Shown here: piece after piece, positions 47,223 through 60,100 of the stretch
How positions within the stretch are numbered: position 1 is the stretch's first letter
How the letters are laid out: the number at the start of each line of letters is the position of its first letter
NCBI GenBank assembly: GCA_025024175.1
Contig: QCXZ01000041.1
Location: 1,173,786-1,237,785 of the forward strand
Direction: 5' to 3'
Origin: Rhyzopertha dominica
Lineage: Eukaryota; Arthropoda; Insecta; Coleoptera; Bostrichidae
Length of the DNA: 64,000 nucleotides
The notes under the pieces: model-generated
The model's database searches: none
Told to the model about the DNA's origin: nothing
What the model saw: only the letters and a program-made list of their open reading frames with translations
Translations under genes and position numbers: made by a program

Positions 47223-49766
47223 CGTCTTGGTTGGTGGAGATACAGGACCCTTCTCCTTCTGGGCTTGTATCAAGGCCTTAAATGGTTCAGGGTAGTTATC
47301 AGACTCATCAATATCCTCCTCAGCTTGTGATCCCTCTGCCTTCTTCTGTCTCGAACCACCCGATTTCTCAACCTTCTTCCTCCCACGCGAAGAAGTTACA
47401 ACTTGCGTTACAGTCACTTTAGGTTCATCTACCTTCACCCTCTGGGCCACAGTTTGTCGTTTCGGATTCGAAGTAGCCTCAGTAGTATGACGACTGCGTG
47501 TGGTTGGGGTCTGAGTCGTTGAAACTGTAGTAGAGGAACTGGCTGGTTTTTCGGGTGTTGTACTGGATACGGGTCTATGACTGCTGCGTCTTTCGGGTGC
47601 CTCGGTAGTAGTTGTGGTGCCTCTACGTTCATTGGCTTCTGTGGTTGATCTGTAGCTCCTATCGGTTTGTTTGTTGTCCTTGTTTTTCTTTTGATTGTCA
47701 ACTCCTTGTCTGTTTTCAAGATTTCTTCGTTCGTTGTTTCTTCTAGGAGTGACCTCATTGTATCTGTCATACTCTCTGGTTGTGGTTTTGGATTTTGGTT
47801 CTCGTGTGGGCGCAGCAGTGGTAGATCTTAAAGGCTTCTTATCTGCTGTAGGTGTTTGATTTTGCGAAGAACCTTCAGTTGGTCTCCAGTTGTGATAGGT
47901 AGTTGTGGTGAAGTTTTGTTTTTCCGTAGTTCTTTTATCAGGGGCTTCTGTAATTAATTTGGAATTACGTTCGTTGCTTTGACTTGAAGATCCTTGTGCA
48001 TAAGTAACCCTCCAAGATGGTTCATCCGTAGTGTCTTTGAATATATTGTCGATATCCGGAACAACAGATTTACTACTGAAAGGTGAACCAACACTTTCTA
48101 ACCATTCTGGAGTAACTCTATTATCAAAGAAGGTAAAGGGCAATTCCGGTTTTGTGGTATCCGGCTTAGTTACGGGTACTTCATTTGAAGAATCTTTCCC
48201 GGTCTTTTTCTTGCGCACAACTTTACGCTTGGTAGTTACTTCCTTAACTCTCGATACCTCGACAGTTTCCTTGAACACTGACTTCTTTGGTTGCCTGGTG
48301 CTTGTTGAACTCGCTTGGGGAATCGTGGTCTGTTTCTTAGGAGCAGTGGTGGAGCCTTGCTGTCTCGTGGTCGTCTGGTGACTGCTCTCCGGAGTTGTTT
48401 GTTTCTTTGGAGCGGTCGTGGATGGTGCAACAGTAGTTTCTGGTGTGTAATACTTTAATTCGTTAGAAGAGTCAGCTGCTCCCTCATAATCGAGTGCTCC
48501 CTTTTTCTTCTGGTTACTGCTTTGCACTGGAGATATTTTTACAGTGGCTGCTTCGTTTTCAAACAAAGGCAACACTTCCAACTTCTGTTCGTCGATGTTT
48601 GGAGGCACGAATCTAGATCTAAGTGCCCTGGGTTTTGTAGTTGTGGCTTCCCTTGCTCCGATTGTTGATGAACGAGTTCCTTGTTGGAACCTCGAGCCAC
48701 TCCTTCGTGAATTTCTTTCATCCGTTGGTGGCTTCTCAGTAGTGGAACGTTGTGCCCTTGCAGTTGTTCTAGTACTGCTAGATGGGACGACCACAGTGGT
48801 CCTGATGGACGCTTCTAAGTTCTGGTTTTCAGTATTCGAACGGCTTCTTTCGACAGGTCTGCGAGATGATCTAGTGTCCGATCTTTGCTTGGAATTAGCA
48901 TCACTTCTGCTTGATGGTTGCCTACTTGTGACAGTCTCTGTAACTCTTCTTCCTGTTTTAAGACGTACATCCTCGCTGGTAGTATCTCTAGCACGAGATG
49001 CTAACCGATGTCCTGGTGAAACTACTTGCGCCACCGGAGCAGTCTGAGCAACTTCTTCGGCCCTTACATCATCACTTCTTGTATTTGTGCGAATTCTTGA
49101 CCGCGCACGTGGAACCTCAGCTTCAACGCTCGCTCTGGATCTCGAACTTGCTCTTCCGGCACCTCTTTTTGGCGCTGCTGTTGTCGTTTTCGCTCTGCCC
49201 GAGTCTCTTCTTATATCGCCGATTTCAGAACTCCTTTGCGCTGTTTCCGTTGAAGGTTTTAGAGCTTCCGTGGACGATGCTTCGGTACTTGGAGGCTGCT
49301 CGTTAGTGGAGGGATCGAAAAGCCCAGCGGTTACTCCTTCCTCCGCTTCACCTTCAGGCGGCTTCTCTACTTTACTCGTCGTAAAACTTTTGGTGAGTTC
49401 ATCTATAGAAATAACTTCAGGTGTAACTGAAGACGCTGGTTGGAATAATGTTTGTTTGGGGGCATTCCGTGCTTCGAATTTTGTTTCGGTTATGACCCTG
49501 GGCCTGGGCAGTCTTCTCGCGGACAAGTTTGGAAGATCGTCCAAGACTTCTTCGACTTCGTACGGTCTTTTGAAGCCTTGAGGTTTCGCCACCACGTTCC
49601 TGGGCGCATCCGGCCGTCTTCTAGGTGCGTCTGTTGTTTTCTTGTTTGTACTGTCAGGTTTCAGGCTATCGCTGGCTTCAGCGTACTCTGGAGTCAGAGA
49701 AAACCTTGCCCTGCCCCTCCCGCGGGGTTTTTGTGTCGTGGCTTCCGCATTCGTTTCTTCTGGTCT
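47223..49766 (-). CDS. Mucin-like modular protein, exon A (848 codons)
   Basis: The largest exon, with acceptor GTTCTTTTTCCAG and donor ACG|GTAAGC, both phase 0. It is rich in Thr, Ser, Arg and Lys, with little hydrophobic sequence. It begins RPEETNAEATTQKPRGRGRA, then RFSLTPEYAEA. A basic Arg/Ser middle follows (SRSRASVEAEVPRARSRIRT). Direct repeats include TTAPKKQTT twice within about 35 residues. A more ordered-looking piece (LDYEGAADSSNELKYYTPET and RVTPEWLESVGSPFSS) lies in the second half. The end is acidic (EDIDESDNYPEPFKALIQAQ). No transmembrane part, signal peptide or known domain lies in this exon, so the start of the protein lies upstream (to the right). Mucin-like cuticle or matrix proteins have such composition; the basic charge is unusual for a plain mucin. 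Confidence 0.9.
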
Positions 49767-51014
49767 CTGGAAAAAGAACGTAGATTAGGTCAAAAAGGGC
49801 AAAATGTAAATTATGTGTTAATAATTATTCAGTAGATGAGCAATTATTTTGCAGGGCACAAAACCTTTTTTAATCAGAATAAAACTTGCTATTTTCCCAA
49901 ACGTAAAAATATTGCATTTAGAAAAATGAAAACCCTTGATAAATTCTAGAACTTATAATGCCACGTAGCATTAACAACAATTTTTACAAATTCATTATTT
50001 TGTTGATTTGTCAAAAAAAGCCTCCATACTTTACCTGCAAATAATTTTACTGGTACTAATGCAGATATTAAATAATTGTAGCTTATAGTGGTACCAGTGC
50101 AAGAGAAAGTGTTAACATATTGATCTATTATATTTTGCAGTAGCAATAACCGATTTCTAGTATGCGTATGCACGTATACGTTTATTATATCGACACATAT
50201 TTTAGCACGATATTGATCAGGCTGTTAGTTATATTATTGTGAAAAAATAACACTCTCTTGAGCTAAATGGGCATATGTGGTTATTGGCTTAATTAATTTT
50301 AATTTTACATACATATCCACCACAGTAAATTTTATATGTACCACACCTGATTCTTTAATCGTTATTTTGCAGCATTTATATTAGACGTACTGAACGATCT
50401 TTTCTCTTTTAGGTGCGCTGCGAAATGAAAAAGAAAGACTTAGAAACTTCAATCACATTAGTCACGCAGGCGCAATATTGGTAAGTCACAATAAAGCATA
50501 ATTTTATTAAAAAACTACAAGAAGGAAATAATAACCGTGCTAGGTTGTTGTATTATACTTGTCGGTTCATTTCTTTCCAAAGACACAGGAAATGACAGGG
50601 AGTAGTTCTTGTTTGCTTTGTTGAGTACTGGATATTTTGATTGGTAGATGTATATGATTCAACACGGCGACACGATTTCTCAAGGCTAATTCATCTCTTT
50701 TAACTTTGCTTAAACATCACTTGTGTCGTGTGTATAAAAACATCCGCTAAACCAGATCTTAATCGATGGTTTGAAACCATAAATCACGTGTCATCGAAAG
50801 TCCAATTCAACCGAACCAGCTATAATTACGATCACCTTGAGTGGGAGTTCTTTTTTCCCGATATGCCAACATGTGAATTTCCGCGTGCTATAGCATCAAT
50901 TGGAAGAAATTCCGACAGACAGCATTGTAAAGGTCGTCAGCTTTTTTCTGTTACAGAACTCGCGAATCCGTTGATTTCATGACTTTGCAGGCGACTCAAA
51001 TAAATTTGATACAC

Positions 51015-51181
51015 CGTGTCAACTGTTCCAGTTAGACACTTTCCCTGAGATATTAGCAAGCACATATCCGGTTTGACGAGATTTTTACAAGGTGAACCAA
51101 TCATTTGGGCACTGGACATTAATGCTGACAGCAATATGCACTTTACCAATTCTAATGTCAAAACAAGGTGTTGGACAGGAT
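51015..51181 (-). CDS. Weak candidate 5' exon with hydrophobic leader
   Basis: The minus strand has an acceptor (GGTCATTTCAG) at 51182. It reads 55 codons to a weak donor (ACG|GTGTAT) on a full codon, so it could join exon A in phase 0. The stretch LVLTLELVKCILLSALMSSA is hydrophobic and could be a signal peptide; IGSPCKNLVKPDMC and GKCLTG follow, adding three Cys. No ATG lies before the hydrophobic part, so a further first exon would be needed. It is suggestive only. Confidence 0.2.
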
Positions 51182-51199
51182 CTGAAATGACCTTTGAGT

Positions 51200-54100
51200 T
51201 TATAGTTCTACCAATTTATCTGCATGCAGTTTAATGCAGCTGTGGAAATGTTCTAGATTATTTAAATGTTGGTTGTGAATATGTTGTAGATTTTGAAATG
51301 TGGTATAAAGTTCACGAAATTATACAAACGAGCCACCCTGTATAATTCCGTAATTGTTATATTGATGAACTAACGTTTTACTGGAAACACTTTAATGTCT
51401 ATAGTAATTCATATATTTCCAAGGAATTATTAGATGTAATACAGTCAATATATTATAAACCTGCTAGCGAATATAGGTATGCCTAAAAAAACTACACCAA
51501 ACTGAAAATAGCAAAGTCGCTGAATGTCAAGAAATGTTAATCAATTGGTCACACTAGGAGAATGACTGTTAGAAGTCATGCTATTAGCGGCTGAATGGTA
51601 AATTTTGTTTTTATTTCTACATTATGTCACCTAACTTAAGCTCCTTTCAAAAATTTGTCATTTACCTCGTGTTACCTGCTACCTACAGATCTAGTCTGAA
51701 AATCATGGGATTAGTCAAAACGAATGAGGTGGAGCTGTTTATTAATCCGTTTAATCCAGACAGGAATTACCGTCATCCGACTGAGCATTTGAAAAATGGT
51801 TACCACCGTGATAATTGCATTACAGCCAGTTAACACAGAAATCATCATGTTGCATAAGATTCGAGATAAATAAACGAGACGTTTCCGCAAAATTTTTGTA
51901 CCCTTGTTTGGCAGATACAAGGTATTATTTTTGAAATCCATGTATCATTACTGGTTACAAAAATCGAAAGTACATAGAAATGTAAATTACATAATTGGAA
52001 GTAAGCGTAACAGCAGCAACTAATAGGTATTGCAATTATGGTTTCGAGTGATCGAATAACCTTTGAAATCGTGAGTATAGGATTACTTGGGGTATTGTAA
52101 AGTTTGACAGGCATAGTCAGTAAAATGTGGTAAAAGTATCTTCAATAAATGAACCTCTCAGAGCAAGGTAAGGAGATATTATAATGATCTGACTTTCGCT
52201 CAAGCAGTAGACACGAATTTTGTGTACAGACATCAAAAACAGACAAATGTGTGTGTTAATTTTAATTGTCTTTTTAACTGGATCATGTAGCTGCTAAAAA
52301 ATTATAATGAGAAGAGTGGTAGTGTCTCCTTGTCTGGTGTTCGTAAATAGCATCTTTTTGTATTATTATAGCAATTTATTATTACAAAGAACTCAAATTA
52401 GGTCACAACTTGTCAAGCTTAAAGTATGCCTATGATAATTATGAAGAAAGAACTTCACGTTTAGTAAATGTAAGCATTGTTGTTTAGATCACATTCAAAA
52501 TTTGAAAGTAGAATACCTACAATTCATGGTAGACATTGATAGTTAAAATTTTAGATAATATGGCAAACTTATCTAGTCAAAGGGGTAATGACAAAGCAAC
52601 ATGAACAATAGATATTCCGCTTGCGGTTGATCTACTTCTTGCACGGTCAATCAAGGCCTTCGAAAACGCAAAACACGACCGATAATCTAAGAACACATAC
52701 GCCCATAATGTTCTTTATGGGGTCACCGAAAAAACCTGCTGACATTTATAGGTGATGGAGATCGCAAGGCAAACGTTAAAAGTCTGTAAAGAAATCTTCC
52801 AGTGCTCGTATTGCCTACATTAAATCAGAACCCGTATAATTATTCTTGTGGCAAAAATACACAAGGCTACACGTTTACTGGTTGCGAATCGGTATCGGTG
52901 TAGGTAAATTGCCTTTCATTTTCTAGTCGCGTTGCAAAAAGTGAACATGTGAGCTGTTTCGCAGCTTGCCAGTTGCTTTCAGGATGTCTACTTGCTAGCT
53001 TCGATAAAAATCTCTGTAGCTTTATTAATTTTTTACCTTGCAAATTCCAGAATATGCGTGATGTGGAGTGTCGAAATTGTATAAATAGTGTAAATTGTCT
53101 AATTGACTTCTTTCGCAAAGTACAGACAGTCAAGGTTGATGATTCGATGTTTAACGAGTGTAAAATGATATAAATTATACTTAGTCATGTCAGACAGATT
53201 GAGGAAAAACTGTCTAAATTTTAATGGAGTGGTTGCAAAAGAACCAGCAATTTGGCAGGCAATATTTTCGTCGTTCGTAGGTCTGGAAATTAAGGGAAGA
53301 ATTTTTCTTTTTTGCTGTTGGTAGCGATCTCATAAAGAAGATGAACAATTTATACAATTTTGTATACATAATAACACAACAAATGACTTAGTTGAAATGT
53401 TAATTTAAATCTAGGTCACTTATATATGTTTTTTATTACAAGCCTGACTGAACTGAATCAAGAGCAATAGTCGTAATATTACACCTTTAATAATACAGTT
53501 TCCTTAAACAAGGTATTGCAACATATAATAATAATAATCATTATTTTCAACGTGATACAGACCAATTGCTCAAAAATGTAATGAATTAACAATTGCTGAA
53601 CATATTAAATAAGGTGCATATGTGTTAAGAGGAACACATACTAACTTTGGTCGAACTAACACAAAGAATAGGAGATCCATACTAATTTAAGCTTTTTACA
53701 CTGGTGTTATATAAACACAACAGAAAGGAAGGTAACTTCTGCTATTATAATCCTGGCTACATTCATTTTAACATAAACATTTGGACACCTCAAGGAAGCA
53801 GTCGTATTTGTTTTATGTTTGATTTAAACAAATAACTTGAAAACAATGAAAGAAGAGCTGCATCATCATATCATATCTTAGCTATATTTTAACCAGAAAT
53901 TTAAGTATAAAATCTTATTAATTGTTGCATACAAGCAAACCATTTCATTGTTTAGATTGTTCAAAATTGAACACGTGATCAATTAACTAAAAATATTCAA
54001 GATACAATCTACCAATTTTAGACGCCTACCTTTTTTTACCCTTTGTTTTATCTGCTCATTTAAATTTGGTCCAGAACTGCATTGCCTTGACTCCCAAAAT

Positions 54101-57100
54101 ATGTTCCTCATTATCTCGAAGGTGTGCATTCTATAACAGTGCAGTGACAAATGGATACAGTTAATGCCACATTGTGATAGGGGACCTTTGCGTGATGATT
54201 AACGATATGTGCATAAATTGGACTTGTTTGCTGGTTGTAAATGTTGCAAGAACTAGTATATCGTGCGATAGATCTAAAGTCGAATTGGTAGTTTGCTAAA
54301 TTCTTGACATAACTTTGTAAAGTATAGGAATGAAATCAAATTTAGATTTGCCTTAGAGCAGTACAAATCGTACTACTTCTCCATCAGTTATATGCAGATA
54401 GCTGCATGGTAACACCTAAATGTATCAGTGAATAGTTTCTATTAATAAATATTCATGGGGCTTTCTAATTAATAACAAATCCTGTTGCATTGATTGAAAA
54501 ATCTTAGCCATTACATTTGCAGGTTTCTCACTGTTATTTAGTAACACCATTATCATTTTTTTCCACAAAAAAGCATTTCGTATATTAGATAAAGTATTAA
54601 AAAAACTAAATTCCTCGGCAGGCTACTAAACAAGACAACTCCACTGGTACCCATAATTTTAAAATCTAGATTAGAAAGCTGTCCTCCAGCTATTCATGGT
54701 ACTGGCTCTAGATTTATTCATAATATACCGGCAAAAACGTTTGAAAGTGTCAGTTTTCCATACTTTCGATCTCAATAATTATGCATTGGCGAACACCAGT
54801 TCATTGGCAGTTGATTGTTGCCTCCCATGTATCCAACAAATTCACACGCAACAATGCAGCCATACTTTCCATTACCAGGAATTTCAATGTCTAGGCAAAC
54901 ACAATGCAAACAAAAGTGTGTATTTGTTCTCAGATCATTTGCATTTTTATATTGGTTGGCTTGTTGAAAATAATTGCGAGGTGCACAAAAGGAACTGAAG
55001 AAACTTATAGCCTTCCTTTAATTACTTTTATCTGGTCCGCTTTCGCAAGATCTTTTTTGCTGTGACCTTGACTTCGATTGACGGTGGATGGACCATCAGG
55101 CATTTTGCAACGTTATTTTTATCAATCCATCGTCTTATAATGCTAATCCTCGCTCAAGATTGATGGCTTTAAAGATATATGTTCAAACAAAATATTACAA
55201 TATACAACAAACGTTATAATTTATTGTAATTAACTAACTGTCTAGTGTTTATTATTGCACGTATAAGAACTATTGTATCGCCTTGTTAACAGTTTCTCAA
55301 GGTACGCAAAACAATGCCGAACTCTCTCCGACTTTTTCGATGAATCTCTTTGCTATTTCATATCTTTCCTAATAATAGTTCTTTAGAAGCGATGAAGAAA
55401 AGTGCCCTCTTTATTATCTCGGGATTACTTAAAGATGTTTCGTAGCATTCTTACGTTTATTTTGCCCAAATAAATTGTATTGATTACTATGTTATTGCAT
55501 CGCAAGTTTTATCAGCGGTGAATGTGTGAAGTACGTTTCAAATCGATCAGTGCAGCATTGGGAATCTTTTGTTAAACATGGAAAAATCCAGAGTTGTAAT
55601 GACAGTTCTGTGATTGCCCATACAGTGTGTATTTGTACAATTTTTGATGATTGTTAACTAGGTACCCTAAATTATGGCGATTTTATTCAATAGACTTTGT
55701 CATAGCGTTTATAAACAATGAAATTATTTTTCCCAGCAATTTTAATATCACTGGTAACATTTTGATCATCTGTTTAAAATATCAATCTTTTTTAAAACAT
55801 GCTTTGTCAGCTGCGACCTATGCAATAAGAATATGGTGTGAATTTAGTCTGTTTTTTCTATAATGTCACGCTCCCACGAAACAACTATTGTAGCTTATGT
55901 AGCAACTTATTTCGGTTATTAGATACAGTGAAAATACATCCGCCATTAGACATAAGTAGTTTTTAGATAATTGGACTTTTATTTGCTTAAAACCACGTAG
56001 AGTGAATCTTTATGCGAATCATTTGACATTTATAAGTTAGATTTAAACAAAATTAAGTTGAGTTTTTACATTTTTGTTTATGAATGTACCCAACTCGATG
56101 ATATTTTGCATGAGTTAATTTTTGTATATGTACCAACCATACCGCTTTGCAAACCCATAATAGCGCAAGACAGATGTTTAACCTACATTTCTTGACATCG
56201 CCTTCGATAGAATGTAAAAGTGCAGTGGCTGCAATGTCTGCGTTATTGTTGGATAAATGTTCAAAGTTATTAATACATTTTGTAATCTGTTGATTCCAAA
56301 TTTAAGGAACCTCGCAAATTCAATTTACCCCTGCTAGTGACAAAAACGAAACCTGTTGCATCAGAGTAACAAAAAACTACAAACAATACTCAATCAAACA
56401 TCGTGTTCGATGTCGACACTGCATATTCGAAAAAGAAGCCAACAAGGAAAGTACCGCCTGTAACAATGCGACACAAAAACGTAAGTGGTCTATGTAGCTC
56501 AATGTGACAAGTAATTAAGAAAGCAAAAGGAAAAAGCTAAATTAATCAGTTTACACCTAACTGAGCGTGTATACACAGGTACAACACAGTACAGGTGTTG
56601 GCCGACTTGTTTAGAGAAACCAAAGGAGTGCACCTCGATCAGATACTGTTCCAAAATTCGAGCAGCTAATAAATTAAAAATTTAAGTTTTCAGTTTCATA
56701 CAAGAAGTAACCTATAAGACTAAGTTTTCTAGATATGGTAAAACTCCACAATTGCTCTTGATATGTATGTTAAGTGGGATAACCAGGTATTGTATTGGTT
56801 ATATACACATTCCAGGAACTTTTAAAATGACTTTCTAATTAGCACATCATGCAATAACCTCTAAACTGCACCTATTTGAACAGAATACTTATTACTGCAA
56901 ACAAGAAGACAATAAGAAAAAGTAAAAATCGCAATTCTACCCGAATTAGTGCGGTTAACTTGCCACAAAGCCCCATTATGGGGGGTATGTACAATGCGTA
57001 ATAAAAATGAAACACCGGTACCACAATGAAAGCCTGCGTACTTTCAGTCACTTACTCTGCTTAACAAGAGCAAAGAAACGCAACGTGTAATCGACGAATT

Positions 57101-60100
57101 CTGTTGCATTTTTTGCAAGAAAATTATTTCTGCCGCCATGATTTCAACCCACGAACCGTGTAAATTTCTGCACGCCGTTAAATCGCTGCATATTATTGCA
57201 GGCAGTTGACATTTCTTTATACTCCGGTTATGAAACTGAATGCGTGAGTGGGTTAATATTTGCCGTATGAAAAAATTAGGGCTTGTGCTAAAATGTATGA
57301 CAGTTTTAGCGTTGAAAATACGTAACTCCAAAACTATTGTACAGGTGTTATGATATCATGTTATGAAATAGGTATGCAAGTTGCCTACTCGACCTAGCAT
57401 TTGAGTCTCCGTCAAACTCGTAATGTAAACTACTATTGAAAAGCATATCCGACGTAGCAAGCCAACTTCCGGTTGTACCGGAAATTCACCCCTACCTTAT
57501 TTTTAACCATACGGGTGTTTAAAAAAATCTGTGTCCAAATGAAGGCTATAATCAGTAATACAAGGAAATTCGACGTTTAAAGAAACTGTTCATAATAACT
57601 TGTGTTGTTTAAAGACACGATCAATCAAACCCATTCTTTAACTTTTAGTTGGGGTGTAGTACTGTATTTTAAATATTCTAGCGTTTCAAGGATAGAGACC
57701 AATTCTAATTTCAGTTAAAACGTTAAACAAAAATTTATTATATTACATCAAACAAGTGCATTATTTCACCATCCAGCAAACGAGATAAACCAACCTGTTG
57801 AGTTGAAAGTGGAATTACGTAGTCACGTATCTTTAGACACAATTGCGGCAGTTGTCTTACATTTGTTTAACTGATGGGGTCAATCGGGGGCCGAGTAATT
57901 TAGTTATCCAACCGAGCTTTTTGTCTTTAATCCATAAACAAATAACTCGTGCTCACTTCACCGGCTGAGTGTGAACGTGGCAATTTCCGGTCAATTACTT
58001 TTTGCTTCCGAGGGCAGTCCTGGTAATGGTCGCATGTATCCGACTGAATACAAATAGAAAACCAAAGGCGACGGGTAATTTTCTAAATTTGCGCTCAGTA
58101 ATTTAATTACTTGGATCGTCAGACTAGCAACAGACAGTGCTTTCACTGTAGCTACTTGGATGCATCTTAACTGAAGCTATAAAAATTGATAAGACTACAT
58201 TGAACTTTTCAAAATTAGATTGAATGTACATGTAGAAAACTAAATTGATACAAATATTGGAGCACAATCTGTTAACATGACCTACAATTTGGTGACACAT
58301 TCCAGTTATCATTTTACAATCATGCAGAACAATACACTCAAAAAGAAAGTTTTTATTTTTACTTGTATACCGCGAGTGGACAAGGTATTAGATAATAAGC
58401 GTCTCCTCATGAATCAGTTTTAATTATAACACGCTCGTTAACTCTTCCTTAAAGAACACACCTGTTAATTAGCTCACTAGTAATTATCACCTGCAATTCG
58501 TGTGTTCAGTGGTTTCAAACCACATCTCCTACGTGTACCATCTGCATCACGTAGAGATCGCATTCTTTCGTTTTTAGACCATCAAGACGAAATGGACAAA
58601 AGAACCTGTATCTTAAAATTGTGAAAGTATACTCTTAACAGTTTTCATTTTAATATCGCAACCGCGGGTGAAATTCCTGCAGTGGTTCTTTCTTAATTTT
58701 TGTGAGTGAAGAGATACATAACGACAAAGCGATGATGTGTATCTTGTCACGAATTCAACCTTTTTGCCGACGTTACGAGATGAATGAAATAACTACACCC
58801 ACAAATGGAAAAACAACAGTTTTACGTACAACAACCGTGTCAAATGGGTGCATTACCACTGACACCTTTCTATTTCTGCTTTTAAACCACAAAACGTTGT
58901 TATGTATACTTTTGGGTAGTTCGTGAAATTTTTGTAAATAGGTACAAAGGATTGAACGTTATTTAAGTTATATTCCATTTGATATTTGCTCGTTATTACT
59001 ACGACAGACTCCAAGTTGGAACGTAAATATTTTCAACAAAGAAAACCACTCATGCATGAATTAGCTGACGTCAGTATTCAGTTACGGTTCACAACTGGTT
59101 GATTTAACAAATTGTTCCTACAAAAATAAGCCCTGTCAATATACTCTTTCAGTAAATTCTTTTTTCGTATTTTAATTTCAAAAACAATATTGTAGATTTG
59201 TACCAAATATTAATTAATGGAAAAGTTGCAATGCAATGTTCAATATTGTGGTCACTTTATGTTATGAAATTTGTTGGTTTTATTTCCTTTCCTTACTAAA
59301 GACGAACTGTACACTCAAGAATCAAACTGAAAGTTAATCTACCTTTGTTTCATGGTCGAGCTACACTCGATGATAGATTTAGAAAAACTACAACAAGAAG
59401 TTAATCAAACAAGTCTTTCATTTCTCGAACATGGTCATCCGATATGAGTGTAACATTCCGCTTTCGTTTGTCTTTTGCAATTACTTATCTCCGTATTTTG
59501 CAATCTCTCTAAAATGTATTAAGGCGCCAGGTTCGTGAAAAAAAGATTTTAGTTTATACATTCATTGCACATTCTGCTGCTTGTTTTGTTGGGTCCTACA
59601 CTACTGATATAGTGACGAAACACCCTTTTTAACTCTTGCGAAACGACGTGTGCTGGAAAAATAAATCTGATGGTGTTTTTACTGTTATCAACTTGTCCTA
59701 CATTTTTTACTACATGTTTAGAGGATGTTTCACAACAAGGAACATGTAAACTTAAGAATGCTGCAATGATTACTGAATTCTTTCAGTTTCACTACTCTAT
59801 TAATATTATTCGAGTTCTTTCTCCCTTAATTCAAGATATTCAGCAAGTGCTTACTGCAGTCGGAAGGAACAAAGAAACAAGCTCAACACTCGAACAATGT
59901 GTTGTAGCGTTAGCCGTTTTTTTATTGCTCACTAGTTTTTTCAATAATTATACCGANAACGACACTGANATCTTCAAATATACTTTCTTCATGCTACAAA
60001 TTTAGCTCGCACAGCATCTGACATTTAACGACAGAAGATGCTGCCACCTCCTCCAATACAATCAAACTTGTCGGAGACATTTCTCTGAAACTCGATATTT

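Noticed and set aside
49946..50173. Minus-strand frame near a GCAG|GTAAAG donor just upstream of exon A
   Set aside because: Its phase does not fit exon A and there is no convincing acceptor.
50413..50479. Plus-strand exon-like piece (ttttctcttttag ... ttg|gtaagtc) reading ALRNEKERLRNFNHISHAGA
   Set aside because: The splice sites are good, but it is only 67 bp, with no partner exon or recognised family. It remains possible but unsupported.
50728..50982. Plus-strand open frame of 84 codons with mixed composition
   Set aside because: It starts at GTG, with no acceptor or ATG context, and no family was recognised.
56307..56480. Plus-strand Cys-containing frame that looked faintly like a Ly6-type exon ending at a gtaagt
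   Set aside because: The spacing of Cys does not match Ly6, the acceptor is poor, and ORFs of this length are expected by chance in this much AT-rich DNA.
59670..60005. Plus-strand frame of 111 codons containing 'n' bases
   Set aside because: Leu/Phe/Thr-rich text typical of AT-rich non-coding DNA; no splice sites or family.
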